64,000 nt of DNA from Pedobacter ginsenosidimutans (GTDB taxonomy: Bacteria; Bacteroidota; Bacteroidia; Sphingobacteriales; Sphingobacteriaceae), in the NCBI RefSeq assembly GCF_001442625.1, contig NZ_LMZQ01000003.1, positions 62,001-126,000 on the forward strand. The letters are read 5' to 3'. The notes under the pieces were generated by a model, which did no database searches, was not told where the DNA came from, and saw only the letters and a list, made by a program, of their open reading frames with translations. The translations under genes and the position numbers were made by a program. Below, one piece after another: positions 53,178 through 61,722 of the stretch (position 1 is its first letter; each line of letters starts with the position of its first letter).

Positions 53178-54062
53178 CTATTTAAGTTGCCCCATGATGT
53201 TCGGAAAATCGGTAATGATGCCGTCTACTCCGAGGCTCATAAAATAATTTACTTCCTTTACCGTATTAACCGTCCAAGGGATAATTTTAATACCCATTTC
53301 GTGACAACGGTCTACCAAACCCTTACCAACCAAAACCGAGTAAGGGCTATAAATAGTCGGTTTAAAACCTAATTTCTCAATATAATCTTCAAAAGGCTCT
53401 TTTTCATCAATCAATAATGAGGTTTGTATTTTGGGATATTTCTCGTGGAGGTATTGCAGCGTACGCATATCAAAAGATTCAATAATCACTCTTTTGGCAA
53501 GTTTTTTCGAATTAATTACATCCATAATCAACTCTACAAATTCTGCAGGCTCCGGATGAAATTCATTATCACCTTTTTTAATCGTTTTCGTTTCGATGCT
53601 ATATACAGGTTTTGCGAGTTTGTGTTCTTTAACATAAGCCTCAACCGCATCTATTGTTTCAGAAAGCAGCGGTTTGTAAGCTTTAAACTTCATCTGTCCA
53701 GGAAAGCGGTTATGGACTTTGCTGCCTACATCAAACTTTTTAATCTCCTCATAGTCCATCTTGTAAATGTTATAATTCTTTTGGTCTTTTAGTGTAATCG
53801 GCTTACCGTTGGGCTGTAAAGAAATCTCGTTGTTAAAGTAAGGCTCTTGCGAAAGCACCACTTGTTTATCTTTCGAAATCACAGCATCCATCTCTAAGGT
53901 GGTAACGCCTAAATCGATAGCTTTTAACATGCCTTCAATGGTATTTTCGGGCATAATCCCGCGTGCACCAGCTTTACCCTGCACATCGAATTTCTTTTTT
54001 TGGGCAGAAACATGAAAAAACAATAAAATTAGAGTTGAGAGCAGAAGGAATTTTTTATGCAT
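53178..54062 (-). CDS. Glycerophosphodiester phosphodiesterase-like protein lacking catalytic histidines
   Basis: 294 residues with a signal peptide (MHKKFLLLSTLILLFFHVSA). The GDPD fold is plain: ARGIMPENTIEGMLKAIDLG, LEMDAVISKDKQVV and IIPWTVNTVKEVNYFMSLGV with DGIITDFP. Two catalytic histidines are missing. The usual GHRGARG is GKAGARG (Lys for His, Ala for Arg) and the usual SHEPYF is SQEPYF. The metal-binding E-x-D in LEMDA is kept. It is probably an inactive or altered enzyme in the periplasm. Confidence 0.9.
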   Translation of the reverse strand: MHKKFLLLSTLILLFFHVSAQKKKFDVQGKAGARGIMPENTIEGMLKAIDLGVTTLEMDAVISKDKQVVLSQEPYFNNEISLQPNGKPITLKDQKNYNIYKMDYEEIKKFDVGSKVHNRFPGQMKFKAYKPLLSETIDAVEAYVKEHKLAKPVYSIETKTIKKGDNEFHPEPAEFVELIMDVINSKKLAKRVIIESFDMRTLQYLHEKYPKIQTSLLIDEKEPFEDYIEKLGFKPTIYSPYSVLVGKGLVDRCHEMGIKIIPWTVNTVKEVNYFMSLGVDGIITDFPNIMGQLK

Positions 54063-54238
54063 GAATTTTAAACGTAAAATGAATAATTTTATTGGTGGTA
54101 ATAATTTTGGAGCGCAAAAACCGTGCTTCTATTTAATGTTTGTGCCTGCTTTCCGTTATATCTTTTCGCTAAGCTTCAAGATGCCACTCCATCCGATAGC
54201 TATCGGATCAGGGCTAGATCAGACCATAACTGCAAGCA

Positions 54239-54270
54239 TAAAAAAAGGGCTTCTTTTTATGGAGAGCCCT
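54239..54270 (-). terminator. Intrinsic terminator of the NTF2-like gene
   Basis: Minus-strand AGGGCT faces AGCCCT around a 13-base loop and is followed by TTTTTTT. It lies 20 bases past the stop codon at 54291. Nearby at 54192-54208 a CCGATAGCTATCGG palindrome is a dispersed repeat piece. Confidence 0.75.
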
Positions 54271-54290
54271 CTTTAATTCACATTTGTTAT

Positions 54291-55148
54291 TTATCTTTCT
54301 GCTGGTACAAAAGCCTGTACAATTAAGTTCCAGCTTGCATCAGCTCCCTTTTCATAAACGAAAACATAGTTAAAACTTTCACGCAAATCAGCTTTGTAAT
54401 CGATAGTGGCAACACCATAGGTATAAGCCAAATCACTACCGATTGCTTTATCTACGCCTGTTGTTTTTAAGTTAATTTTGCTGATCATTCCATTATAAAA
54501 AGCAATAATTTTTCCTTTTCCATCAATGGCTTCGTTACCTGGGAAAAGCAAACGGGCATCGTTGGTTAAAAAACCTCCAAATGCTGCAATTCCATGAGTT
54601 TTTAACAAAGTATTTAATGTTTTCTCGGTGGTTAAGATAATTTCTTTCCCAGCCTTAATTTCTTTTTCATTTAAGAACTTTGGTGCAACATGATCTTTAG
54701 GTTCAATAAACTGTGGCGTAACTTTAGCCAAAGGTTTATTGCTTTCCGTTCCTAAATCAATAGCTAATTTCCATCTGCCATTTTCTGGTTTCCAGATTGA
54801 TAAGTATTGACCGTATTTTTTATCTGAAGTACCAACTTCATATGGCCCTGTAGTAAAACCTAAATCGCCACTACGTGATACTTTTGCCAGGTTTGGAGTC
54901 CATGTTACATCATTTTCAGCATTTGCCTTAGCCGCGTAAAAAGTTTTGGCATTAACCGGGTTTGGTCTGAACACTAAAGTACTAGTTGATGAATAGTCTA
55001 TAAAAGCTTCTTTATCTCCATTTTTGGCAATTGACTTAGCAAAATCCTTCTCAGCATTTACTAAAGATTTGGTTGTTCCGTCACTTTTTTGGGCAAAAGC
55101 ACCTAGGGCTAAAAGCGAAGCTATTGCAGTTGAAAATAATTGTTTCAT
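54291..55148 (-). CDS. Exported protein with two NTF2-like (DUF4440) domains
   Basis: 285 residues with a signal peptide (MKQLFSTAIASLLALGAFAQ). Two cone-like repeats: ALVNAEKDFAKSIAKNGDKE to KYGQYLSIWKPENGRWKLAI (first half), and GKEIILTTEKTLNTLLKTHG to ESFNYVFVYEKGADASWNLI (second half). NTF2-like domains bind small ligands or serve as enzymes in many roles, so the job is unknown. Exported, single gene with its own terminator. Confidence 0.85.
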   Translation of the reverse strand: MKQLFSTAIASLLALGAFAQKSDGTTKSLVNAEKDFAKSIAKNGDKEAFIDYSSTSTLVFRPNPVNAKTFYAAKANAENDVTWTPNLAKVSRSGDLGFTTGPYEVGTSDKKYGQYLSIWKPENGRWKLAIDLGTESNKPLAKVTPQFIEPKDHVAPKFLNEKEIKAGKEIILTTEKTLNTLLKTHGIAAFGGFLTNDARLLFPGNEAIDGKGKIIAFYNGMISKINLKTTGVDKAIGSDLAYTYGVATIDYKADLRESFNYVFVYEKGADASWNLIVQAFVPAER

Positions 55149-55236
55149 TATTAATAATATAATATTGTTTGGCGAATATAAAATTTTCTTTGGTGTATGG
55201 TCTTAAAAGTAATTAACAATTACACATTAAGGCCAC

Positions 55237-56217
55237 CTATTTTTCTCTATAAATGGTTTCTAAAACAGTTTGCCCGGTGGCCTTCAACGTATTTTTATCA
55301 ATATTGGCCAAGTTATCCAATTGCGTGTGCCAATTGATATAAAAACCACTGTTATCATTGTAATGGATGATATCGATAGAAGGAACACCTGCTTTGTTCA
55401 TCCAAAAATGATCATCAACTAATTTTCCGCTCGGAATTTTCGTAAAGTAAGAAGCATAACCAATCTCATTTCCAATATCCCAAACCTGATTTACTACGTT
55501 TGGAGCAGCCTGACGTGAGATTTCATCCTGTGTAAACTGTGCGCTACCACCACCAACCATATCAAGGTTAATGCCGTATAAAGCTTTATATCCTGTTGCC
55601 GTTGCTTTTTTAGCCCAGTATTGAGAGCCTAAACACCACGTAGTTTCATCGGGTGTTTCATCATTAGCCTTGCCATAATCTTCTAAATCCCACAACACAA
55701 AATCCACTCCAACATCTGGCTGTTTCTGCTGAATCTGACGTGCCATTTCCAAAATCACCGCCACTCCGCTCGCCCCATCATTTGCAGCATCAAAAGCTTT
55801 CGCATGATTTGCAGGGTCGGTATCCTGGTCAGAAAACGGGCGGGCATCCCAGTGTGCCGTAATTAAAACTCTCTTTTTTTTATCTGGATTAAAAGCAGCA
55901 ACAATATTTTTCAGCTGAAAACTTTTCCCATCATAAGTTTGCGTTTTCTCGCCCTGGATACTTACAACAGCACCGAACGACTTTAATTTTGCCACCAAAT
56001 AATCTGCACATTTTTGGTGCGCCTCAGTTCCAGGAATCCGTGGCCCAAAATCTACCTGAGCCTTGGTGTAGGCATAAGCACTATCGGCATTAAAATCTGG
56101 AGAAACTAAACGCAGAGGCTTTTCTCCATTTTCATCGGCATTTTGGTTTGTTTTATTCTGACATGCCTGAAATGCGATTAATGCGAATAAAGGCAATATT
56201 AAAAGTTTTTTATTCAT
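55237..56217 (-). CDS. M28 family peptidase lipoprotein (glutaminyl cyclase-like)
   Basis: 326 residues. Lipobox FQAC (Cys near 19) makes it a lipoprotein. Zinc ligands in order: ITAHWDARPFSDQD (His, near 119), AFDAANDGASGVAVILEMAR (Asp), FVLWDLEDYG (catalytic Glu-like), ENGD...GGG and VDDHFWMNKAGVPSIDIIHY (His). This order resembles M28 enzymes of the glutaminyl-peptide cyclotransferase type. Acts in the periplasm on peptide N-termini. Confidence 0.9.
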   Translation of the reverse strand: MNKKLLILPLFALIAFQACQNKTNQNADENGEKPLRLVSPDFNADSAYAYTKAQVDFGPRIPGTEAHQKCADYLVAKLKSFGAVVSIQGEKTQTYDGKSFQLKNIVAAFNPDKKKRVLITAHWDARPFSDQDTDPANHAKAFDAANDGASGVAVILEMARQIQQKQPDVGVDFVLWDLEDYGKANDETPDETTWCLGSQYWAKKATATGYKALYGINLDMVGGGSAQFTQDEISRQAAPNVVNQVWDIGNEIGYASYFTKIPSGKLVDDHFWMNKAGVPSIDIIHYNDNSGFYINWHTQLDNLANIDKNTLKATGQTVLETIYREK

Positions 56218-56309
56218 TGTTTAATTTAACGGAAAATTATTTAAAGTAGTGTGATTATCTCTCATCCCTCTTGCCCCCTGACAAATTAATTGCTAGAGAA
56301 TAGTCCATT

Positions 56310-56870
56310 CCCCCTTTGAAGGGGCAGGGGGATGACCCTGCAAAAAATCTTTCAATTCAAAGGATCCGGGGATGATCTTGCTCCCATTCTGCAATAAAAT
56401 GCTGCATTGTTCTATCCACATTCTCGATATCGTTCATTACCTCATCATCACTAAACCTCAGGACATGAAAACCCAATGCATTCAGAATAAGTTCACGAGC
56501 TTTATCTTTTTCAAATTGACCTTCCCATTCATGTGAAAGTCCATCAACCTCGATAACCAATTTTAAATCTTTTGAGAAAAAATCTGCAATATAATTTGCG
56601 ATCGGTCGCTGTCTTAAGAAAGAATATCCCAGCATTTTTTTATTCCTCAACAATTCACACCACATTCTTATCTCTGCTTTTGTACTATCATTTCGATGGC
56701 CTCTAGCATAAGTTTTTAATTTAGAATTGTAGCTGTTGTTATCCATTGCGTTTTAAATCTTTTCTTAGAAGTAAAAAGTCGAAAAATGAATATAGCAAAC
56801 AATTTGCTGTTTTATTCATCTTTAAAATTAAATGTGATCTTCTTCATCCCCCTGCCCCCTTCAAAGGGGG
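56310..56870. mobile_element. DUF559 nuclease cassette between 26/27-bp inverted repeats
   Basis: Left arm CCCCCTTTGAAGGGG plus CAGGGGGATGA at 56310-56335; right arm TCATCCCCCTG plus CCCCCTTCAAAGGGGG at 56844-56870. The right arm is the exact complement of the left except for one inserted C. Each arm is itself palindromic (CCCCTT...AAGGGG). The unit is 561 bases and holds only the DUF559 gene. No target-site duplication seen. Confidence 0.7.
56357..56746 (-). CDS. DUF559 endonuclease-domain protein (Vsr-like)
   Basis: 129 residues. The opening SKLKTYARGHRNDSTKAEIR then MWCELLRNKKMLGYSFLRQR match DUF559 proteins, and the PD-(D/E)XK core is IADFFSKDLKLVIEVDGLSH (Asp near 70, E-x-D near 80), ending LNALGFHVLRFSDDEVM. 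The fold is akin to very-short-patch-repair nucleases. Its real substrate is not known. It is boxed by inverted repeats on both sides, so it looks like a cassette. Confidence 0.94.
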   Translation of the reverse strand: MDNNSYNSKLKTYARGHRNDSTKAEIRMWCELLRNKKMLGYSFLRQRPIANYIADFFSKDLKLVIEVDGLSHEWEGQFEKDKARELILNALGFHVLRFSDDEVMNDIENVDRTMQHFIAEWEQDHPRIL

Positions 56871-56962
56871 ACAGATTCCCCGATAATTCAAATGCATAGG
56901 ATTTATTTCCTAATAGCTAACTCTTCTTATGAATGACAGGGGATAGTATAATAAAGTGTTGT

Positions 56963-57643
56963 CTACGAAAGAATAAAATCCACAATTGCCTTGCAATGAA
57001 TTTTAGTGGTGTCAAATACCGGAACATCAAAGTCAGTCTGACTAATCAACATTGGGATTTCTGTACAACCCAGAATTATCCCTTCTGCACCATCGGCGAT
57101 TAGATCATTAATCATTTTGATATATTGCGCCCTGGTTTCTGCCAAAATTAATCCTCTACCCAGTTCTTCTTTAAGTGTAAACTGGATGTAATCGCGAGTT
57201 TCTTTTTTTGATGGCACCAATACGTTTAATCCATGGTCTTCGAGCTTTTTGATATAAAATTCCTTTTCCATGGTAAACACAGTTCCCAATAAAGCTACCT
57301 TTTTAATTCCTGCAGCATTTATGGCTTTAGCGGTTTCTGTACCGATATGGATAATCGGTAATGCAATCTTTTCCTGAAGCTGATCGGCAAAAAGATGGGC
57401 GGTATTGGCACATAATACAATGGCTTCTACACCACTGCGCTTTAAACTCTCGCAAGCAGCGAGTAAAAGGTCAAACGATCCTTCCCAGGTTTTATCCTGT
57501 ACATCACCAAAATTAAGGGAGTAAATTAAACACTCAGCAAAATTTAATCCGCCCAACCGCTCATTTACGCCCTCATTTATAAAACGATAATAATCTATTG
57601 TCGATATCCAGCTAATGCCACCTACTAAACCAATTTTTCTCAT
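56963..57643 (-). CDS. Aspartate/glutamate racemase family protein
   Basis: 226 residues. The family core is visible in two Cys motifs, EAIVLCANTAHLFADQLQEK (catalytic Cys, near 81) and EGIILGCTEIPMLISQTDFD (catalytic Cys, near 190), with GLVGGISWISTIDYYRFINE at the start. PLP-independent racemisation of aspartate is likely, though relatives take other substrates. Cytoplasmic; upstream of cysS in transcription? No: cysS lies before it in the same direction, 44 bases apart. Confidence 0.9.
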   Translation of the reverse strand: MRKIGLVGGISWISTIDYYRFINEGVNERLGGLNFAECLIYSLNFGDVQDKTWEGSFDLLLAACESLKRSGVEAIVLCANTAHLFADQLQEKIALPIIHIGTETAKAINAAGIKKVALLGTVFTMEKEFYIKKLEDHGLNVLVPSKKETRDYIQFTLKEELGRGLILAETRAQYIKMINDLIADGAEGIILGCTEIPMLISQTDFDVPVFDTTKIHCKAIVDFILS

Positions 57644-57687
57644 TCTTAAAATCGACTTATGACTTTAGACTACAGACTCAAGACTAA

Positions 57688-59148
57688 TTAAGATTTACTC
57701 CAGGTGGTTCCCTCTTTGCCGTCTTTAAGCTGGATTCCCAACTCTTGCAAGCCAATACGGATACGATCGGAAGTGGCATAATCTTTATTCGCTTTCGCCT
57801 CAGTCCTTAAGTTAATCACCATATCCAAAACGCCATTTAAGTCGTTACCTCCGGCATCTTCATCTTTCAGTCCTAATATATCAAATACGAAATCGTTAAC
57901 CAGTTGCTTTAACTTTTCTAATGCTTCTGCAGAGATTTTACCTTTACCATCGTAAACGGTATTGATAATCCTTACCGCTTCAAACAGTTCGGCAATCAGA
58001 ATCGGACTGTTAAAATCATCATTCATCGCGTGGATGCATTTCTCTTTCAATGCATCGATATCGAAATCATTCTGTTCAGAAACCGTTAACTTATCTAACA
58101 AACCAATGGCAGCCATTAAGCGGCGGAATCCTTTTTCCGAGGCATCTAAAGCTTCATTCGAGAAATCCAATGTACTGCGGTAGTGTGCCTGCAACATGAA
58201 AAACTTAACCGTCATCGGGCTGAAGCCTTTTTTCAATAAAGCATGATCGCCTGTAAATAACTCTAAAGGAAGAAATCCATTACCGGCCGATTTAGACATC
58301 CGCGTACCGTTTACCGTAAGCATATTGGTGTGCATCCAATAACGGGCAGGCTGTTTATGACTGCAAGCTTCAGATTGTGCAATTTCGTTGGTATGGTGCG
58401 TTGCCGCCAAATCCATTCCACCACCGTGAATATCAAATTCGGCACCCAAATATTTCGCGCTCATTGCCGAACATTCGATATGCCAGCCCGGAAACCCCAT
58501 GCCCCAAGGCGATTGCCATTGCATCAGGGTTTCTGGTTTTGCTTTTATCCAAAGCGCAAAATCTAACCTTCCACGTTTCTCATCCTGTCCACCCAGCTCG
58601 CGGGTATTGTTCAGCATATCTTCCAGATTGCGGTTGGTTAAAATCGTATAATTATATTCCTTGCTATATTTTTCTACATCAAAGTACACATTGCCATCAA
58701 CCTCATAACCGTAGCCATTGGCAATAATTACCTTGATCATTTCGATCTGCTCGATAATGTGGCCTGTGGCTGTAGGTTCAATACTTGGTGGCAGCGTGTT
58801 GAACATGCGCAATACATCATGGAAACCTAAAGTGTACTTCTGCACAATTTCCATTGGCTCAAGCTGCTCTAATTTTGCACGTTTTGCAAACTTATCATCC
58901 CCCTCGTCCCTATCACCTTCTAAGTGGCCAGCGTCTGTAATGTTACGCACATAACGCACCTTATAACCAGCATATTTAAGATACCTGAAAATTAAATCGA
59001 AAGAAATAAACGTGCGGCAATTGCCCAAGTGCACATCACTATAAACAGTAGGACCGCAAACATACATCCCAACATTAGGTGCATTTAAGGGTTGAAAAAG
59101 TTCTTTTTTGCGCGAAAGCGTATTATAAAGCTGTAAGCCAGTATTCAT
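57688..59148 (-). CDS. cysS: Cysteinyl-tRNA synthetase
   Basis: 486 residues, essential class I synthetase. HIGH-like motif [17 protein letters not shown] near 35, zinc-site cysteines in [11 protein letters not shown] and in [14 protein letters not shown] (near 223), KMSKS motif [10 protein letters not shown] near 281. Start [20 protein letters not shown]. Its -7 promoter box is at 59153. The racemase gene follows. Confidence 0.98.
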   Translation of the reverse strand: MNTGLQLYNTLSRKKELFQPLNAPNVGMYVCGPTVYSDVHLGNCRTFISFDLIFRYLKYAGYKVRYVRNITDAGHLEGDRDEGDDKFAKRAKLEQLEPMEIVQKYTLGFHDVLRMFNTLPPSIEPTATGHIIEQIEMIKVIIANGYGYEVDGNVYFDVEKYSKEYNYTILTNRNLEDMLNNTRELGGQDEKRGRLDFALWIKAKPETLMQWQSPWGMGFPGWHIECSAMSAKYLGAEFDIHGGGMDLAATHHTNEIAQSEACSHKQPARYWMHTNMLTVNGTRMSKSAGNGFLPLELFTGDHALLKKGFSPMTVKFFMLQAHYRSTLDFSNEALDASEKGFRRLMAAIGLLDKLTVSEQNDFDIDALKEKCIHAMNDDFNSPILIAELFEAVRIINTVYDGKGKISAEALEKLKQLVNDFVFDILGLKDEDAGGNDLNGVLDMVINLRTEAKANKDYATSDRIRIGLQELGIQLKDGKEGTTWSKS

Positions 59149-59152
59149 ATTG

Positions 59153-59160
59153 CAAATGTA
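59153..59160 (-). promoter_or_regulatory. Putative -7 promoter element of cysS
   Basis: TACATTTG on the minus strand, four bases before the cysS ATG, so the transcript would be nearly leaderless. Confidence 0.5.
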
Positions 59161-59270
59161 ATATTAAGTTAGAAAGTTAAAATGATTTAATGATGGAATG
59201 TTGTCCGTTGCCCCGCTTATGATTTTTCTTTAACATTTGAAAAGGTAATTGCTGCTCATCGGTTAGGGCA

Positions 59271-59308
59271 GCCCCTCTTTCCGCTGTAGCTTCGCCAAAG
59301 GGGCTCAG
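59271..59308. repeat. AGCCCCT...AGGGGCT hairpin
   Basis: AGCCCCT at 59271-59277 pairs with AGGGGCT at 59302-59308. It lies in the 364-base gap between cysS and the GNAT gene, which holds this and the element at 59371 but no gene. Confidence 0.5.
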
Positions 59309-59370
59309 GCTGCCGCTTCAATAGGGTTTAGCCTGGTTATTTCTGTGCTTTTGGCGTGAAACCTGCGCTA

Positions 59371-59418
59371 AACTTGCGAAGTCTGCCCAGCCTATGGCCT
59401 TGTGAGACTTCGCAAGTT
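59371..59418. repeat. AACTTGCGAAGTCT hairpin, left of the GNAT gene
   Basis: AACTTGCGAAGTCT (59371-59384) and AGACTTCGCAAGTT (59405-59418) are perfect complements with a 20-base loop. Confidence 0.85.
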
Positions 59419-59512
59419 GCCCTGGCACGCGGTGTGCTGTCAGTTGTTACCATCTGACTTTTAAAACAAAATTTTATTAGTTAGCTTAGATTTACCTATC
59501 AAACATCAATAA

Positions 59513-59944
59513 ATGGTTCAGATCAGAGAAATTTCGGAAAAAGATGCCGAAAGCGTAGCCACACTTTCTACACAACTTGGTTACGAAAGTAACATCAAGG
59601 AAACATCAGCCAGGATTAAACGCATAAATAAAAGTAATGAAAACTGCGCATTTGTTGCTTTAATTGATGACAAAGTATTAGGCTGGATTCATGGTTTTTA
59701 CACCTTAAGGATAGAATCCGATCCATTTGTCGAAATTGGAGGCTTAATTGTGGATGAAAATTACCGAAACCTAAAAATCGGGAAGCAGTTAATTGAGCAA
59801 GTAAACCTTTGGGCGAAAAAGCATCAGGTAAAAAAACTAAAAGTAAGATGTAACATCAAACGCGCCGAAAGTCACCGGTTTTATGAGCAGATTGGCTTTA
59901 AGGAGAATAAACGACAGATTGCATTCGAAATGAATGCGGTTTAA
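59513..59944 (+). CDS. GNAT family N-acetyltransferase
   Basis: 143 residues, one GNAT domain. Acetyl-CoA site GLIVDENYRNLKIGKQLIEQ near 86 (RxxxGxG/A-like) and the closing KRAESHRFYEQIGFKENKRQ near 120 are typical. The substrate is unknown. It is flanked by two copies of the AACTTGCGAAGTCT hairpin with equal loop length. Confidence 0.92.
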   Translation: MVQIREISEKDAESVATLSTQLGYESNIKETSARIKRINKSNENCAFVALIDDKVLGWIHGFYTLRIESDPFVEIGGLIVDENYRNLKIGKQLIEQVNLWAKKHQVKKLKVRCNIKRAESHRFYEQIGFKENKRQIAFEMNAV

Positions 59945-59998
59945 TTTTTTCAATAATGTCAGATAGAAATATCTTATACCACAGGCAGGTCCTTGCTA

Positions 59999-60046
59999 AA
60001 CTTGCGAAGTCTAGCTCCGCCCCTGCCCGACCAGACTTCGCAAGTT
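59999..60046. repeat. AACTTGCGAAGTCT hairpin, right of the GNAT gene
   Basis: Same 14-base arms as at 59371, at 59999-60012 and 60033-60046, again with a 20-base loop but a different loop sequence. Confidence 0.85.
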
Positions 60047-60151
60047 AGCCAACCAATGAATAACCAGTTAACCAATTCGAACGATTAACCAACTCCCCAA
60101 TTATTACAACCTTCAAACATTTCAGCATTGTAACATTTCAATCCTATTCAT

Positions 60152-60159
60152 TAACTTTG
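60152..60159 (+). promoter_or_regulatory. Putative -7 promoter element of lipA
   Basis: TAACTTTG, four bases before ATG 60164, with a TTG at 60128-60130 (21-base spacer). The TAACTTTGTA string also precedes the LptA-like gene. Confidence 0.55.
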
Positions 60160-60163
60160 TACC

Positions 60164-61057
60164 ATGATTGATTTACCGGTAGTACCTGCTGTAACTGAAG
60201 TAAAACGTAAACCAGATTGGTTACGTGTAAAATTACCCGTTGGTAAAGAATATGCACAAGTTCGCAGTTTAGTAGACACGCACAAGCTCCATACCATCTG
60301 CGAAAGTGGAAATTGTCCTAATATGGGCGAATGTTGGGGTGCAGGCACGGCAACCTTCATGATTTTGGGCAATATCTGTACCCGTAGCTGTTCTTTCTGT
60401 GCCGTGGCCACTGGCCGACCTTTGGCTGTTGACGTTGATGAGCCTAACCGCATTGCCGATTCGGTAAGATTAATGGGCGTTAAACATTGTGTGATTACTT
60501 CGGTAGATCGCGATGATTTAAAAGATGGCGGCTCAATCATCTGGGCAGAAACCCTACAGGCTATTCGCAGAGAAAGTCCAATTACCACTTTAGAAACCCT
60601 AATCCCCGATTTCAAAGGTCAGTGGGATAATTTATACCGCGTATTAGAAGAAAGACCAGAAGTGGTTTCGCACAATATGGAAACAGTTAAACGCTTAACC
60701 AAACAAGTGCGTATCCAGGCTAAATACGACAGGAGTTTAGAAGCTTTAAAAAGAATTTCTGAGTTTGGTTTAAGAACTAAAACAGGCATTATGCTTGGAT
60801 TGGGCGAAACAGAAGAAGATATTTTCGAAGCTATGGACGACTTAGTTGCCAATGGCGTGCATATCTTAACTTTAGGCCAATACTTACAACCTACACGTAA
60901 CCACCACCCTGTGATAGATTGGATCCATCCGGATACTTTCGCGATGTATAAAGAAGCTGGTTTAGCAAAAGGCTTAAAGTATGTAGAAAGCGGTCCGTTA
61001 GTGCGTTCATCTTATCATGCAGAAAAACACCTTTTTCCAATTGAAGGAATTGCATAA
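60164..61057 (+). CDS. lipA: Lipoyl synthase
   Basis: 297 residues. Radical SAM enzyme that inserts sulfur at C6 and C8 of the octanoyl chain on GcvH and 2-oxoacid dehydrogenases. Auxiliary cluster [12 protein letters not shown] near 47, radical SAM cluster CTRSCSFC near 78, and the conserved SSYHAEKHL end with the cluster-ligand Ser. Length normal. It links to gcvP at the left edge as part of glycine cleavage. Confidence 0.98.
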   Translation: MIDLPVVPAVTEVKRKPDWLRVKLPVGKEYAQVRSLVDTHKLHTICESGNCPNMGECWGAGTATFMILGNICTRSCSFCAVATGRPLAVDVDEPNRIADSVRLMGVKHCVITSVDRDDLKDGGSIIWAETLQAIRRESPITTLETLIPDFKGQWDNLYRVLEERPEVVSHNMETVKRLTKQVRIQAKYDRSLEALKRISEFGLRTKTGIMLGLGETEEDIFEAMDDLVANGVHILTLGQYLQPTRNHHPVIDWIHPDTFAMYKEAGLAKGLKYVESGPLVRSSYHAEKHLFPIEGIA

Positions 61058-61170
61058 TTCACTTATATAATTAGGGATTTAAAATATTTACAACCGTACT
61101 CCTTGGCGGAGTGCATTTACAAAACATTTTTTTGCTTTTACTGTTCTGTATTGTATCTTAGTAACCAATA

Positions 61171-61722
61171 GTGACTGCATTAAAAAAATTAACCCTAACT
61201 GAGCCAGAACTTGTTCAAGCACTGCAATCGAAAGATCCGGCGGTTCTAAAAACATTGTACAGCATGTATTCGTCAGCGCTTTATGGCGTTATTTCGCGCA
61301 TTATCACCCACACAGAGCTTGCCGAAGATGTACTACAAGAAACTTTTGTAAAAATCTGGCAGTCTGCTGCACACTATGACAATACCAAAGGACGTTTGTT
61401 TACGTGGATGATGAACATTGCCCGCAATTTATCAATCGACAAACTACGTTCTAAAGACTTTAAGAATTCACTCAAAAACCAAGATATAGAAAATAACGTA
61501 AGTTTCGTTGATGAACAAAACAAGGTAACGTTTAATCCTGATATTCTTGGAGTTAAGCAACTTGTAGATAACCTTAAACCGGATTTACAAGCAGTTCTTG
61601 ATTTAGTTTATTACAAGGGTTTCACCCATGTGGAAGCCGCAGAAAAGTTAGATCTGCCATTAGGTACGGTGAAAACCCGGATCCGGTTGGCTATTATTGA
61701 ATTGAGAAGGAATTTTAATTGA
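61171..61722 (+). CDS. ECF-type RNA polymerase sigma factor
   Basis: 183 residues from a GTG start. Region 2 is LYGVISRIITHTELAEDVLQ with WQSAAHYDNTKGRLFTWMMN (near 45-90). Region 4 is LDLVYYKGFTHVEAAEKLDL, then PLGTVKTRIRLAI (near 146-178), a helix-turn-helix. It is coupled to the anti-sigma gene by a four-base overlap, so it should answer a surface or periplasmic signal. Regulon unknown. Confidence 0.94.
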   Translation: MTALKKLTLTEPELVQALQSKDPAVLKTLYSMYSSALYGVISRIITHTELAEDVLQETFVKIWQSAAHYDNTKGRLFTWMMNIARNLSIDKLRSKDFKNSLKNQDIENNVSFVDEQNKVTFNPDILGVKQLVDNLKPDLQAVLDLVYYKGFTHVEAAEKLDLPLGTVKTRIRLAIIELRRNFN

